In this document: piece after piece, positions 14,509 through 21,940 of the stretch
Numbering within the stretch: the stretch's first letter is position 1
Layout of the letters: every line of letters begins with the position of its first letter
NCBI GenBank assembly: GCA_049840835.1
Contig: JASGJG010000001.1
Location: 248,001-312,000, forward strand
DNA length: 64,000 nucleotides
Direction of reading: 5' to 3'
Source: JANLTX01 sp049840835
GTDB taxonomy: Bacteria; Armatimonadota; Armatimonadia; Armatimonadales; Armatimonadaceae
The notes under the pieces: model-generated
What the model saw: the letters and a program-made list of their open reading frames with translations, nothing else
What the model was told of the DNA's origin: nothing
Databases searched by the model: none
Position numbers and translations under genes: made by a program

Positions 14509-16086
14509 ATGCGTTACTTGAAGAACACACTCAACCGAAAGGTGACCCCACAGAATCAGCCGATTCCGGGCTCGGCGCAGGTACCCAACTCCGCGGGTGG
14601 CTACAGCTTTGCCCTGGGAGACTGGGAGCGCCTGGAGCGCTTCCTGATTCTGGGGTCTGAGGGGGGCTCGTACTACGCCACCGAGCGTGAACTGACACTT
14701 CAGAACGCAACGATTGTACAGAAGTGCGTGAAGGCAGATGGCGAGCGCTTGGTGAAGACCGTAGCCGCTATCTCAGATGCCGGGCGCGCTCCAAAGAACG
14801 ATCCGGCTATCTTTGCACTGGCGATTGCTGCTGCCGAGGGCGATGAGAAGACGCGTAAGGCGGCTCTGGCTGCCCTGCCGACGGTCTGCCGCACGGGCAC
14901 GCACCTTTTCCACTTTGCGCAGTTCGTAGATGGCATGCGCGGCTGGGGCCGTGGTCTGCGCCGCGCCGTGGCCGACTGGTACACGGACAAGGATACGGAC
15001 GCGCTGGCCTACCAGGCAGTGAAGTACCAGCAGCGCGATGGCTGGAGCCACCGTGACCTGCTGCGTCTGGCCCACCCGAAGCCAGAGTCTGAGAGCCGCA
15101 AGGCGCTCTACCACTGGGTGACTCAGCACACGCTGACGGATCAGGCTCCGGCCATGGTGCATGCGTTCGAGAAGGCCAAGGTCAGCACGAATGCGAAGGA
15201 ACTGGCAGCTCTGATTCGAGAGTCGAAGCTGCCACGTGAGGCGATTCCTACGCAGTTCTTGAATGAGCGCGTGGTGTGGGAGGCACTGCTGGAGAGCGGG
15301 ATGCCGCTCACAGCGCTTCTGCGCAACCTGGCGACCATGACCCGTGTGGGCCTCTTCGAGGATTGGGATGCGCTGGGTATTGCTCTGGACCGCCTGACCG
15401 ATGAGAGCGCGCTCCGCAAGGCGCGCGTGCACCCAGTAGCCGTGCTCTCGGCGCTCAAGACCTACGAGAGCGGTAAGGGCGTGCGCGGTCAGCACACCTG
15501 GAGCCCGGTGGGCAAGATTGTTGATGCGCTAGATAGCGCGTTCTACAAGAGCTTCGACAACGTGGAGCCGACGGGCAAGCGCTACGTGCTGGCTCTCGAT
15601 GTCTCTGGGTCTATGGGTATGGGCATGATCGGCGGCGTGCCAGGCCTGACCCCGAGGGATGCCTCGGCGGCTATGGCTCTGGTGACGGCAAAGACGGAGA
15701 GCGACTACCGCATGGTAGCGTTCCAGACCAACCTCACCGAACTGTCCATCAGCCCCCGCCAGCGGCTGGATGATGTGGTGCGCCGCATCAGCAACCTGTC
15801 GTTTGGGGGCACAGACTGCGCGCAGCCGATGCTTTGGGCGCTGAAGAACCGGGTAAAGGCAGATGTCTTTGTAGTCTACACGGACTCCGAGACATGGCAT
15901 GGCTTGGTACACCCGGTCCAGGCGCTGCAGCAGTACCGCGATCAGATGGGCATTCCGGCAAAGCTGATTATAGCGGGCATGGTATCCAATGGATTCACCA
16001 TCGCCGATCCAAACGATGCGGGCATGCTCGACATCGTCGGATTCGACACCGCGGCTCCTGATCTGATGCGTCAGTTCGTAGCCTAG
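14509..16086 (+). CDS. rsr: Ro60 ortholog (TROVE domain, vWA domain), Y-RNA-binding protein
   Basis: 525 residues from the ATG at 14509, with AAGGAG 11 nt before it. A longer frame begins inside tRNA-Trp and is rejected. The TROVE (HEAT-repeat ring) domain spans about 1-330, with the family signature around 140-190 (MRGWGRGLRRAVADWY, AVKYQQRDGWSHRDLLRLAH). A C-terminal vWA domain (about 345-525) has a complete MIDAS: DVSGSMG, a Thr in FGGTD and Asp in YTDSE. Ro60 binds Y RNAs on its outer surface and misfolded RNA ends in its cavity; in Deinococcus and Salmonella it works with PNPase in RNA decay and stress survival. Here seven Y-motif RNAs lie immediately upstream. No rtcB or archease is adjacent. 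Confidence 0.95.
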   Translation: MRYLKNTLNRKVTPQNQPIPGSAQVPNSAGGYSFALGDWERLERFLILGSEGGSYYATERELTLQNATIVQKCVKADGERLVKTVAAISDAGRAPKNDPAIFALAIAAAEGDEKTRKAALAALPTVCRTGTHLFHFAQFVDGMRGWGRGLRRAVADWYTDKDTDALAYQAVKYQQRDGWSHRDLLRLAHPKPESESRKALYHWVTQHTLTDQAPAMVHAFEKAKVSTNAKELAALIRESKLPREAIPTQFLNERVVWEALLESGMPLTALLRNLATMTRVGLFEDWDALGIALDRLTDESALRKARVHPVAVLSALKTYESGKGVRGQHTWSPVGKIVDALDSAFYKSFDNVEPTGKRYVLALDVSGSMGMGMIGGVPGLTPRDASAAMALVTAKTESDYRMVAFQTNLTELSISPRQRLDDVVRRISNLSFGGTDCAQPMLWALKNRVKADVFVVYTDSETWHGLVHPVQALQQYRDQMGIPAKLIIAGMVSNGFTIADPNDAGMLDIVGFDTAAPDLMRQFVA

Positions 16087-16100
16087 GTTCAAAGACCGAA

Positions 16101-16135
16101 AACCCTCCCGGTGAAATTCATCGGGAGGGTTTTTT
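16101..16135 (+). terminator. Intrinsic terminator of ro60
   Basis: AACCCTCCCG pairs with CGGGAGGGTT around an 11-nt loop, followed by T6. It lies 15 nt after the ro60 stop. Confidence 0.9.
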
Positions 16136-16199
16136 ACGATATTCCTTATGTAATCTGTAGTGTAAAATATTGGCAATTACTAATACTGGAGAGTAGGCC

Positions 16200-16934
16200 A
16201 TGCCGGCTAGGAAACAAGGTCGTATTACCTCAAATGATTTGGAGCGTTTGCAGTTACGAAAAAAGTTTGAAGAAGAGGATAGTCTAAACCAGAGAAATAA
16301 GCACGTTAAGATATCTTCTGCGCCTATGCCGTTTCGTGAGGTAGTCAGGGAACTCTGTAAGCAAGCTGGCCAGGCAAAGGTAGTGATTGAGCCTGGCATC
16401 GGCGGCATCGTAAGCTCCTTTGTATCGGGAAGTTTCGAAGAGCTGCTTCAGCAGGTTTGTAAGCAAGCGACGCCTATGGCTTATCCTATATGGAAAGGAG
16501 GAGGGCTTCGTATTGTGCCCGCCCCAGAGCCAGGGAAATTTGATCAAAGGACCGGACTTTACCGGTTATTGGGACATCCTAAAGGCGAGATTTACTTGGA
16601 AGAAAAGGACGTTTATAGCACAGGGGAAAACCACGAGGGAATTGCCCATCACGACGCTTTTTCCAGGGAGCAAGCTCAAGTTACGGTAACCTATCAGCAG
16701 AGTGGGAAGCCAGCCAAAGGGATCATTATCGCCCATGAGACGCATGATAGGGTTAGTAAGGACATAACAGATTCCAGGGGGCGTTGCATAGTACACCTTA
16801 TTAAGGGGCGGAACTATTACTATCCTTTACCTCCTGCCGGCTGGAAAGTATATGGAGTAGGTGCGGACACGGGAATGGTAGAAATTCAGAAGCTAGAAAT
16901 TAGCTTCATTCCCTACACTATGGATCCATTCTGA
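16200..16934 (+). CDS. STN-like/Ig-like protein, partial paralog of the BlaR1-like C-terminus
   Basis: 244 residues without a signal peptide. The N-terminus is charged. Residues 40-100 (PFREVVRELCKQAGQAKVVI..) parallel HPLVELVKDLCQQVGQTKIVI in the 957-residue M56 protein at 18447, and the following QATPMAYPIWKGGGLRIV, HETHDRVSKDITDSRGRC and GRNYYY segments match its QATPIAFPIWEGDVLHIV, HETPGKLRQIRTDAQGHC and GPNYYY. So this is a stand-alone copy of the STN plus Ig-like region, possibly a duplicated fragment or a partner sharing the same ligand. GGAG precedes the ATG by 9 nt. It lies between two terminators, so it is monocistronic. Confidence 0.65.
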   Translation: MPARKQGRITSNDLERLQLRKKFEEEDSLNQRNKHVKISSAPMPFREVVRELCKQAGQAKVVIEPGIGGIVSSFVSGSFEELLQQVCKQATPMAYPIWKGGGLRIVPAPEPGKFDQRTGLYRLLGHPKGEIYLEEKDVYSTGENHEGIAHHDAFSREQAQVTVTYQQSGKPAKGIIIAHETHDRVSKDITDSRGRCIVHLIKGRNYYYPLPPAGWKVYGVGADTGMVEIQKLEISFIPYTMDPF

Positions 16935-16977
16935 TGGCTTACTTTAGAACCAGTTAGAGCCTAAGAGTACTGCTGAC

Positions 16978-17018
16978 AACCCGGAGGGGCAACTATGCCC
17001 CTCCGGGTTTTCTTTTTT
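16978..17018 (+). terminator. Intrinsic terminator
   Basis: ACCCGGAGGGGC / GCCCCTCCGGGT hairpin followed by TTTCTTTTTT. It ends the 16200 gene. The next 245 nt (17019-17264) are AT-rich with no ORF and presumably hold the promoter of the response-regulator gene. Confidence 0.85.
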
Positions 17019-17264
17019 GCCTCCTCTGCTCATGTCGCCTATATGCTGTTTCTCTTTTTAGGTTCCATGTAATTGATAAAAATAATTGTTATGTGAAGAG
17101 ATATAAAAATAATTTTGACGCATATAGAGGAATATATTGTTCCAGAATTATGAATAAATTCACTAAAATACAAAAATAGAATTAAATATGGAACTAAAAA
17201 TTAAACAAATATGTAAACGGTATCTGGGTAGTAAATTGATGGATTCGAAGGAGATGCAACAAGG

Positions 17265-17660
17265 ATGCTGGGAGAGAGAACCGGATGCCTTATCGCTGAG
17301 GATGATGGAGTGACGATGAAGTTCATTAGCCGGACTTTAGAGAGGGCTGGCTATGAAATCGTGGGGGTAGTCTCAGACGGAGAGAAAGCAATCGGGGCTG
17401 TGCTGGAGCTAGAGCCAGATTTTCTGGTGATTGACCTGGAAATGCCGCGTATGAGTGGAATCGAAGCCTGTCGCCAGATCACTGCGATTCGTCCGATGCC
17501 TATCCTGATGATCAGTGGTCATCAAGACATGGAAACTATCGAGCAGGCTATTGCCGCAGGAGTCACTACCTTCCTCACAAAACCATTTCTTATTGCGGAG
17601 CTTCTTGAGGCGGTTCAGGGCACGCTGGAGCGTTTTCAAAAGCCAATCATGGAGAGTTAA
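17265..17660 (+). CDS. Single-domain response regulator (CheY-like receiver)
   Basis: 131 residues, a receiver domain only. Acidic pair EDD near 13-15, phospho-acceptor Asp in FLVIDLEMPRMSG near 56, Ser in LMISGH and Lys in FLTKPF near 107 are all present, so phosphorylation should work. There is no output domain; it must act through protein contacts or phosphorelay. No histidine kinase is adjacent (orphan). AAGGAG occurs 14 nt before the ATG. The gene has its own upstream AT-rich region and terminator. Confidence 0.9.
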   Translation: MLGERTGCLIAEDDGVTMKFISRTLERAGYEIVGVVSDGEKAIGAVLELEPDFLVIDLEMPRMSGIEACRQITAIRPMPILMISGHQDMETIEQAIAAGVTTFLTKPFLIAELLEAVQGTLERFQKPIMES

Positions 17661-17667
17661 AATCTCA

Positions 17668-17701
17668 CGAAAGGACTTCTTCACGAAGTCCTTTCGTTTT
17701 T
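17668..17701 (+). terminator. Intrinsic terminator of the response regulator gene
   Basis: CGAAAGGACTTC / GAAGTCCTTTCG hairpin followed by T5. Confidence 0.9.
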
Positions 17702-17837
17702 ATCGTAATACAGGAAGTGATAGAACAAAGTGTTAATTCCTAACACTTAGAATTAGATTCTTATTTATCTATCTTAAAGTTAGATAATAAGGAACAAGAT
17801 CTGTAATATTTACCTGGAAATAAAATTATTTGAAAAA

Positions 17838-17982
17838 TAATGGAACCGGAGTTTCGCAAGATACCTATGTTCCATGCACGAGATTTCTTGTTAGACTTTG
17901 GCGAACCTGCTGTCTGGGCCCTGATGCTTGGACTCCGATGCGCCAGCAGTCCTTCTGCGCACTATGCAGAAGGACTTTTTCT
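17838..17982 (+). ncRNA. Candidate small RNA ending in an intrinsic terminator
   Basis: The 320-nt gap 17702-18021 has no convincing ORF. Within it ATGGAAC/GTTCCAT pairs perfectly (near 17838 and 17870). A second hairpin AGTCCTTCTGC (17948-17958)/GCAGAAGGACT (17966-17976) followed by TTTTTCTTT is a strong terminator with no coding gene in front of it, so a roughly 140-nt RNA is plausible. Upstream 17702-17837 is very AT-rich and promoter-like. The family is not recognised. Confidence 0.4.
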
Positions 17983-18001
17983 TTGACAGATTTCATTTAC
18001 T

Positions 18002-18023
18002 ATGGTAAACGATAATCTACCAT
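18002..18023. promoter_or_regulatory. Palindromic operator over the blaI-like start codon
   Basis: ATGGTA (18002-18007) and TACCAT (18018-18023) form a perfect inverted repeat with a 10-bp spacer. It covers a GATAAT -10-like box and the ATG of the BlaI-like gene, and the half-site sequence TGGTAAACGA recurs right after. This is consistent with autorepression by the BlaI-family dimer. Confidence 0.55.
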
Positions 18024-18429
18024 GGTAAACGATAGCGAGAGCTCTAGCCGACCCCCACGCCTGGGTCGCCAGGAGCTTCGGATTCTAAAGATACTCTGGC
18101 GACTGGGCGCAATTCCGGTCCGTCAGATTACCGAGGCATTAAACGCCGAACCCGAAGCCGCTCTTATGGCTCATAGCACTGTACAGACTCTCCTGCGCAA
18201 GCTGGAAGCCAAGAACGCGGTTGGCCACCGTGAAGAAGGGCGGGTCTTTCTTTTTTTTGCGCTTCTGCCCCAGGAACAAGCCACCGAAGCTGCCGCAGAT
18301 GACCTGCTGCGCCGTGTGTTCGGTGGGTCGGTCTATGGCCTGGTGGCGCACTTTCTGGAGAAAGAAACCCTCTCCAAATCCGAGCGCGAACAGCTTCGCG
18401 CTCTTATTGACCAGAGCGAAGATTCCTGA
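18022..18429 (+). CDS. BlaI/MecI/CopY-family transcriptional repressor
   Basis: 135 residues. A winged-helix domain begins at LGRQELRILKILWRLG and continues with VRQITEALN and the recognition segment AHSTVQTLLRKLEAKNAVGHREEGRVFLF. The C-terminal part (about 85-130) is the dimerisation/cleavage region typical of BlaI/MecI. It is encoded 17 nt upstream of a BlaR1-type M56 peptidase, the usual sensor-repressor arrangement in which the peptidase triggers BlaI cleavage. A palindrome over its own start suggests autoregulation. The target genes and inducer are not evident; no beta-lactamase is adjacent. Confidence 0.9.
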   Translation: MVNDSESSSRPPRLGRQELRILKILWRLGAIPVRQITEALNAEPEAALMAHSTVQTLLRKLEAKNAVGHREEGRVFLFFALLPQEQATEAAADDLLRRVFGGSVYGLVAHFLEKETLSKSEREQLRALIDQSEDS

Positions 18430-18446
18430 AACTGAGGTAGTCACCT

Positions 18447-21320
18447 ATGGAGCTTTTTCTGATTCGATTTTTAAGTGGAGCCACACTGCTTCTGCTGGCC
18501 GGGTTGCTGGGAGCAGCCCTTCTACAGCGGCGTGGTCCGGCGGCAGCCTGTGCGGCACTGCGAGCCTCACTAGCTGGCCTTGTACTCTGCGCCATTGCCG
18601 CTGCACTACCTTCGCCTGTCCGGCCAATAACCTCGATTCCTGCACCAGCGCCACAGGTGAGTATGATGCCGGAAGAAGAGACCGCCTGGCAAGAATCCGC
18701 ATATATTTCTCCTACAGAGGAGAAATCTTCGAAAGAGAAAAGCCCGCCAATCTCTGCTCCTCTAGGCCCTGTCAATCCCACCATTGCTTTGCCAGAGATT
18801 TCCTGGCAAATAGGGGCTCTTATTGTCTGGGGCTCAGGATTACTTATCGGCCTGGGGCAGCTAGTCGTTGGGCACTTTCTGCTGGCCCGCTTGCGGCGCA
18901 GCAGTCAGCCAATGCGTCTGGAAATGGCTTACCCAGTTGAGCTACGGGAGAGTGGCGCGCTTGCCACTCCCCTGCTGGCTGGGTGTGCCAGGCCGGTGCT
19001 GTACTTGCCGGTAAACGGACTGTTGCGAGAGAGCCAGGAAGCCCTGAATATGGCACTGGCCCACGAGCTGGCACACTATAATCGGCGTGATTTAGCCTGG
19101 AGCCTGCTCACGCAACTACTGCGTGCCATGCTATGGTTCCACCCACTGATGCATTGGATAGCACGTCGGCAAGAGCTTCTGGCGGAGCAAGCCTGTGATG
19201 AGGTAGCACTGGCACAGCTATCCAACCGCCAGGCCTATGCCAGGCTTCTTCTTTCGCTCTCAGAGCTACCTGCCACACGTTGCCCTATGCCTGCTGCAAG
19301 CATGGCATCCGGGCGTTCACGGGTAGGGCAGAGAATCAAACACTTACTATCTGCACCGCTCTCCATTCCCCTCTCCGCACGAGGAAAAGTAGGCATTGCT
19401 CTGTCGACACTGACAACACTCCTGGTTGGCACAGCGCTGGTTGGCTATGCAAAGAAGCCGCCAATGTCCACTCCCGTCCCTGCCGCCCCAAGTAGGCGTA
19501 TTGTGCACAGTGATATTCGTGGCGTGGTGACCCTCTCCGTAAAGAACCGCCCGCTCAAGGAAGTGATCGCCGAAGTATCCCGACAATCTCGCTACACCAT
19601 TACTGTAGCTCCGGCGCTTAGCGGCAATATCAGTCTTTCCGTAAGAAGTCGGGATTGTCAGTTTGTACTGAAGCAGATTTGCCCACAAATTCGGCCTGCT
19701 GCCTGGTTCGCCGCCACAAATTTCGGGAAGGCGACGGGAATGGAGTATGCCCTTGCTCCCTTACCGCCTGTCGGAAAGGTATCAGGCCAGGTAGTGAATT
19801 CCGCAGGAAAGCCCGTTGCAGGAGTTCAGGTATGGTGGCATGCCATCCGCGATGGTTCGAGTAAGGCGATTCCTGTGGCTCTGGATTATGGGGACACAAC
19901 CACCACGGATGCTCAAGGACGATTCACCCTCTCCCGAATAGGAAAGCGACCTTATTCCGTGCTTTTCCGACCAGAGTTCGAATCGGGCTTCGCGCAGAAA
20001 ACGATCGAAGTGTCGGGGGTACCCGGTCAGACGGTTACACTACCAGCTATCCCGCTTAAGATAGGCGCGCGTATTGACTTGCAGTTTAAGGACTCATCCT
20101 TTTACGCTGCTCTACGCCCGCAAGAACCTGTACTGCAGCGTACGGGGGCAATAACAGACAGCACTATGAGGTTGCGAGTGCCTCCTGGCGAGTCACGCTT
20201 TGTGGCCAATGAGCACATCACCAGCTATCGAATCCTGTCTCATTCGGGGGCAGGTAAATGGCAAGTGAAGAACGGGGCTCTAGTCGTTTCCCTAAAAGAA
20301 GGCGAGTACGCAAAATTCGTTGTTGATGCCAAACTCACTCCGGAAAGAGAACGACAAGCGGCTGCCCGAAAACGCTACCTGCTAGCGCGACGCGAAGCTG
20401 GTAAGCGCGATTTCGCCTTGATGCGGCGAAAAATGGGGCTGGTTAAGGTGGACTCCCAGCCACATCCTCTAGTGGAGCTCGTAAAGGACCTCTGCCAGCA
20501 AGTTGGCCAGACAAAAATAGTTATAGATTCCGGTATTAGCGGCTCGGTAAAAGCCCCTGAGCATCTACGCTTTTTCGAAAATACCCTTAAGGAAATCTGT
20601 CTCCAGGCCACTCCGATAGCCTTTCCCATTTGGGAGGGAGACGTGCTGCATATCGTGAAAGCACCCGAGCGTGGGCAGTTTGATACTAAAACGCACCTGT
20701 ATCGGCTTGCCGGTTTGGACAAAGAGGCTGTTTTCCAGGAGCTACCAGGCCAGCATCATAGTGGTGGCGGGGGGCAGATATCCTGGTGCAATGCTGATAG
20801 AGCATCTCAGGCGAGTGTTGTTGTAACAGACTACATGACCCGAAAACCACTGGCGGGAATTGTCCTCATTCACGAGACGCCAGGGAAACTACGCCAGATT
20901 CGGACAGATGCGCAGGGGCACTGCAAGATAGACTTTATCTCAGGGCCGAACTATTACTACGTACAGCCGAATAAGGAATGGATGGAGTATGCTTCCAGCT
21001 CTCGCGGGGGATCAGGAGGGAAATCCATTACCCTGGAGCTGATGCGAAAGTCAGAACTCACAAACAAACGTGAAAAGGACTGGAACAAGCTCATCACGTT
21101 TCAGGTAAGTAAGATGCCAGCTGAAGCGGCCCTTCGAAAGCTTTTTCAGAGTATTGGTCAAGAGAATGTAGCTCTGCCTGCCAGCCTCACTGGCACTGTC
21201 ACTGTAGATGCCAGGAACGAAAAGTTCTCGCGAGTGTTCTCTATGGTGGCGCACCAGGTCAAGCCCTTCCTCTTTCCCGAAATACGAAACAAAATTACAG
21301 TACGCGCCTTCCCGCACTAA
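18447..21320 (+). CDS. BlaR1-type M56 metallopeptidase with carboxypeptidase-regulatory-like and three STN-like domains
   Basis: 957 residues. Transmembrane segments at about 5-25, 35-55, 115-140 and 310-330 frame a cytoplasmic zinc protease loop with HELAH (ALAHELAHYNRRDL, near 205) and an EQACDEVA helix. The extracytoplasmic part replaces the penicillin sensor of true BlaR1 with an STN-like repeat (LKEVIAEVSRQSRYTITV, near 370), a carboxypeptidase-regulatory-like beta domain (GQVVNSAGKPVAGVQV, near 445), a second STN-like region plus Ig-like segment (near 670-850) and a third STN-like repeat at the C-terminus. It is coupled to the BlaI-like gene. The sensed ligand is unknown. Region two has a stand-alone copy at 16200. 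Confidence 0.85.
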   Translation: MELFLIRFLSGATLLLLAGLLGAALLQRRGPAAACAALRASLAGLVLCAIAAALPSPVRPITSIPAPAPQVSMMPEEETAWQESAYISPTEEKSSKEKSPPISAPLGPVNPTIALPEISWQIGALIVWGSGLLIGLGQLVVGHFLLARLRRSSQPMRLEMAYPVELRESGALATPLLAGCARPVLYLPVNGLLRESQEALNMALAHELAHYNRRDLAWSLLTQLLRAMLWFHPLMHWIARRQELLAEQACDEVALAQLSNRQAYARLLLSLSELPATRCPMPAASMASGRSRVGQRIKHLLSAPLSIPLSARGKVGIALSTLTTLLVGTALVGYAKKPPMSTPVPAAPSRRIVHSDIRGVVTLSVKNRPLKEVIAEVSRQSRYTITVAPALSGNISLSVRSRDCQFVLKQICPQIRPAAWFAATNFGKATGMEYALAPLPPVGKVSGQVVNSAGKPVAGVQVWWHAIRDGSSKAIPVALDYGDTTTTDAQGRFTLSRIGKRPYSVLFRPEFESGFAQKTIEVSGVPGQTVTLPAIPLKIGARIDLQFKDSSFYAALRPQEPVLQRTGAITDSTMRLRVPPGESRFVANEHITSYRILSHSGAGKWQVKNGALVVSLKEGEYAKFVVDAKLTPERERQAAARKRYLLARREAGKRDFALMRRKMGLVKVDSQPHPLVELVKDLCQQVGQTKIVIDSGISGSVKAPEHLRFFENTLKEICLQATPIAFPIWEGDVLHIVKAPERGQFDTKTHLYRLAGLDKEAVFQELPGQHHSGGGGQISWCNADRASQASVVVTDYMTRKPLAGIVLIHETPGKLRQIRTDAQGHCKIDFISGPNYYYVQPNKEWMEYASSSRGGSGGKSITLELMRKSELTNKREKDWNKLITFQVSKMPAEAALRKLFQSIGQENVALPASLTGTVTVDARNEKFSRVFSMVAHQVKPFLFPEIRNKITVRAFPH

Positions 21321-21325
21321 GAGAA

Positions 21326-21940
21326 TTAGAGACGCACGAAGAGAAGCGATCCACCACCCCGGCGGGTCGCTTCTGCACTTCCGATACCCAGCAGCGCTCC
21401 AGCAATAACATCTGTAGGAAAGTGCCGCCGGGCGCGTACCCGTGAGACCCCCACCATAGTTGCCAATCCATAGAGCCAGACGTTCTGGGGGCGGCCCTGA
21501 GCCAGGCTGTGAGCCACAGCAAACGAGGCGGATGTATGCCCCGAAGGAAACGAGGCATCAGTGGCGCGCAGAGGGCGAAAGACGGTGTCGCCATCGGACT
21601 CATCGGGACGCTCTCGTCCGAAGAGAGATTTCAGAGCTACGGTGGCAAGGCCCGTATTGACCAATGCCGTGCCTGCGCGTCGCGCCGAGTCTTTACTGCC
21701 ACTTAAGTAGAGAAGGCCCAGTCCGGCGACAAGAAACTTCCCATCTCCCAGGGTATTGAACACCGAGCTATGTGCTTTCTTAGGCAGTAAGGACTTATCC
21801 GCGGCAAATAGCGGGCCACCAACTACAATCGCGCCTTTGGGGTGTCGGGGCGCTTCCGCCGGTTCCGGCGTAGCGGTAGCCTGAGCAAAGGCGCTACCCG
21901 TCAGCAGAAAAGCAGCAATAGCAGTGAGAAACGTCTTCAT
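21326..21940 (-). CDS. PAP2-superfamily phosphatase
   Basis: 204 residues from the ATG at 21940, which overlaps the upstream stop as ATGA; a start at 21958 is less likely. A signal peptide (..LLTGSAFAQA) is followed by the three PAP2 motifs: K..GRERP, PSGH (FPSGHTSASFA) and SRVRARRHFPTD, all key residues present. PAP2 enzymes dephosphorylate lipid phosphates such as phosphatidate or undecaprenyl pyrophosphate in the periplasm. The coupling to a nuclease-helicase gene is odd functionally and may just reflect compact organisation. Confidence 0.9.
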   Translation of the reverse strand: MKTFLTAIAAFLLTGSAFAQATATPEPAEAPRHPKGAIVVGGPLFAADKSLLPKKAHSSVFNTLGDGKFLVAGLGLLYLSGSKDSARRAGTALVNTGLATVALKSLFGRERPDESDGDTVFRPLRATDASFPSGHTSASFAVAHSLAQGRPQNVWLYGLATMVGVSRVRARRHFPTDVIAGALLGIGSAEATRRGGGSLLFVRL

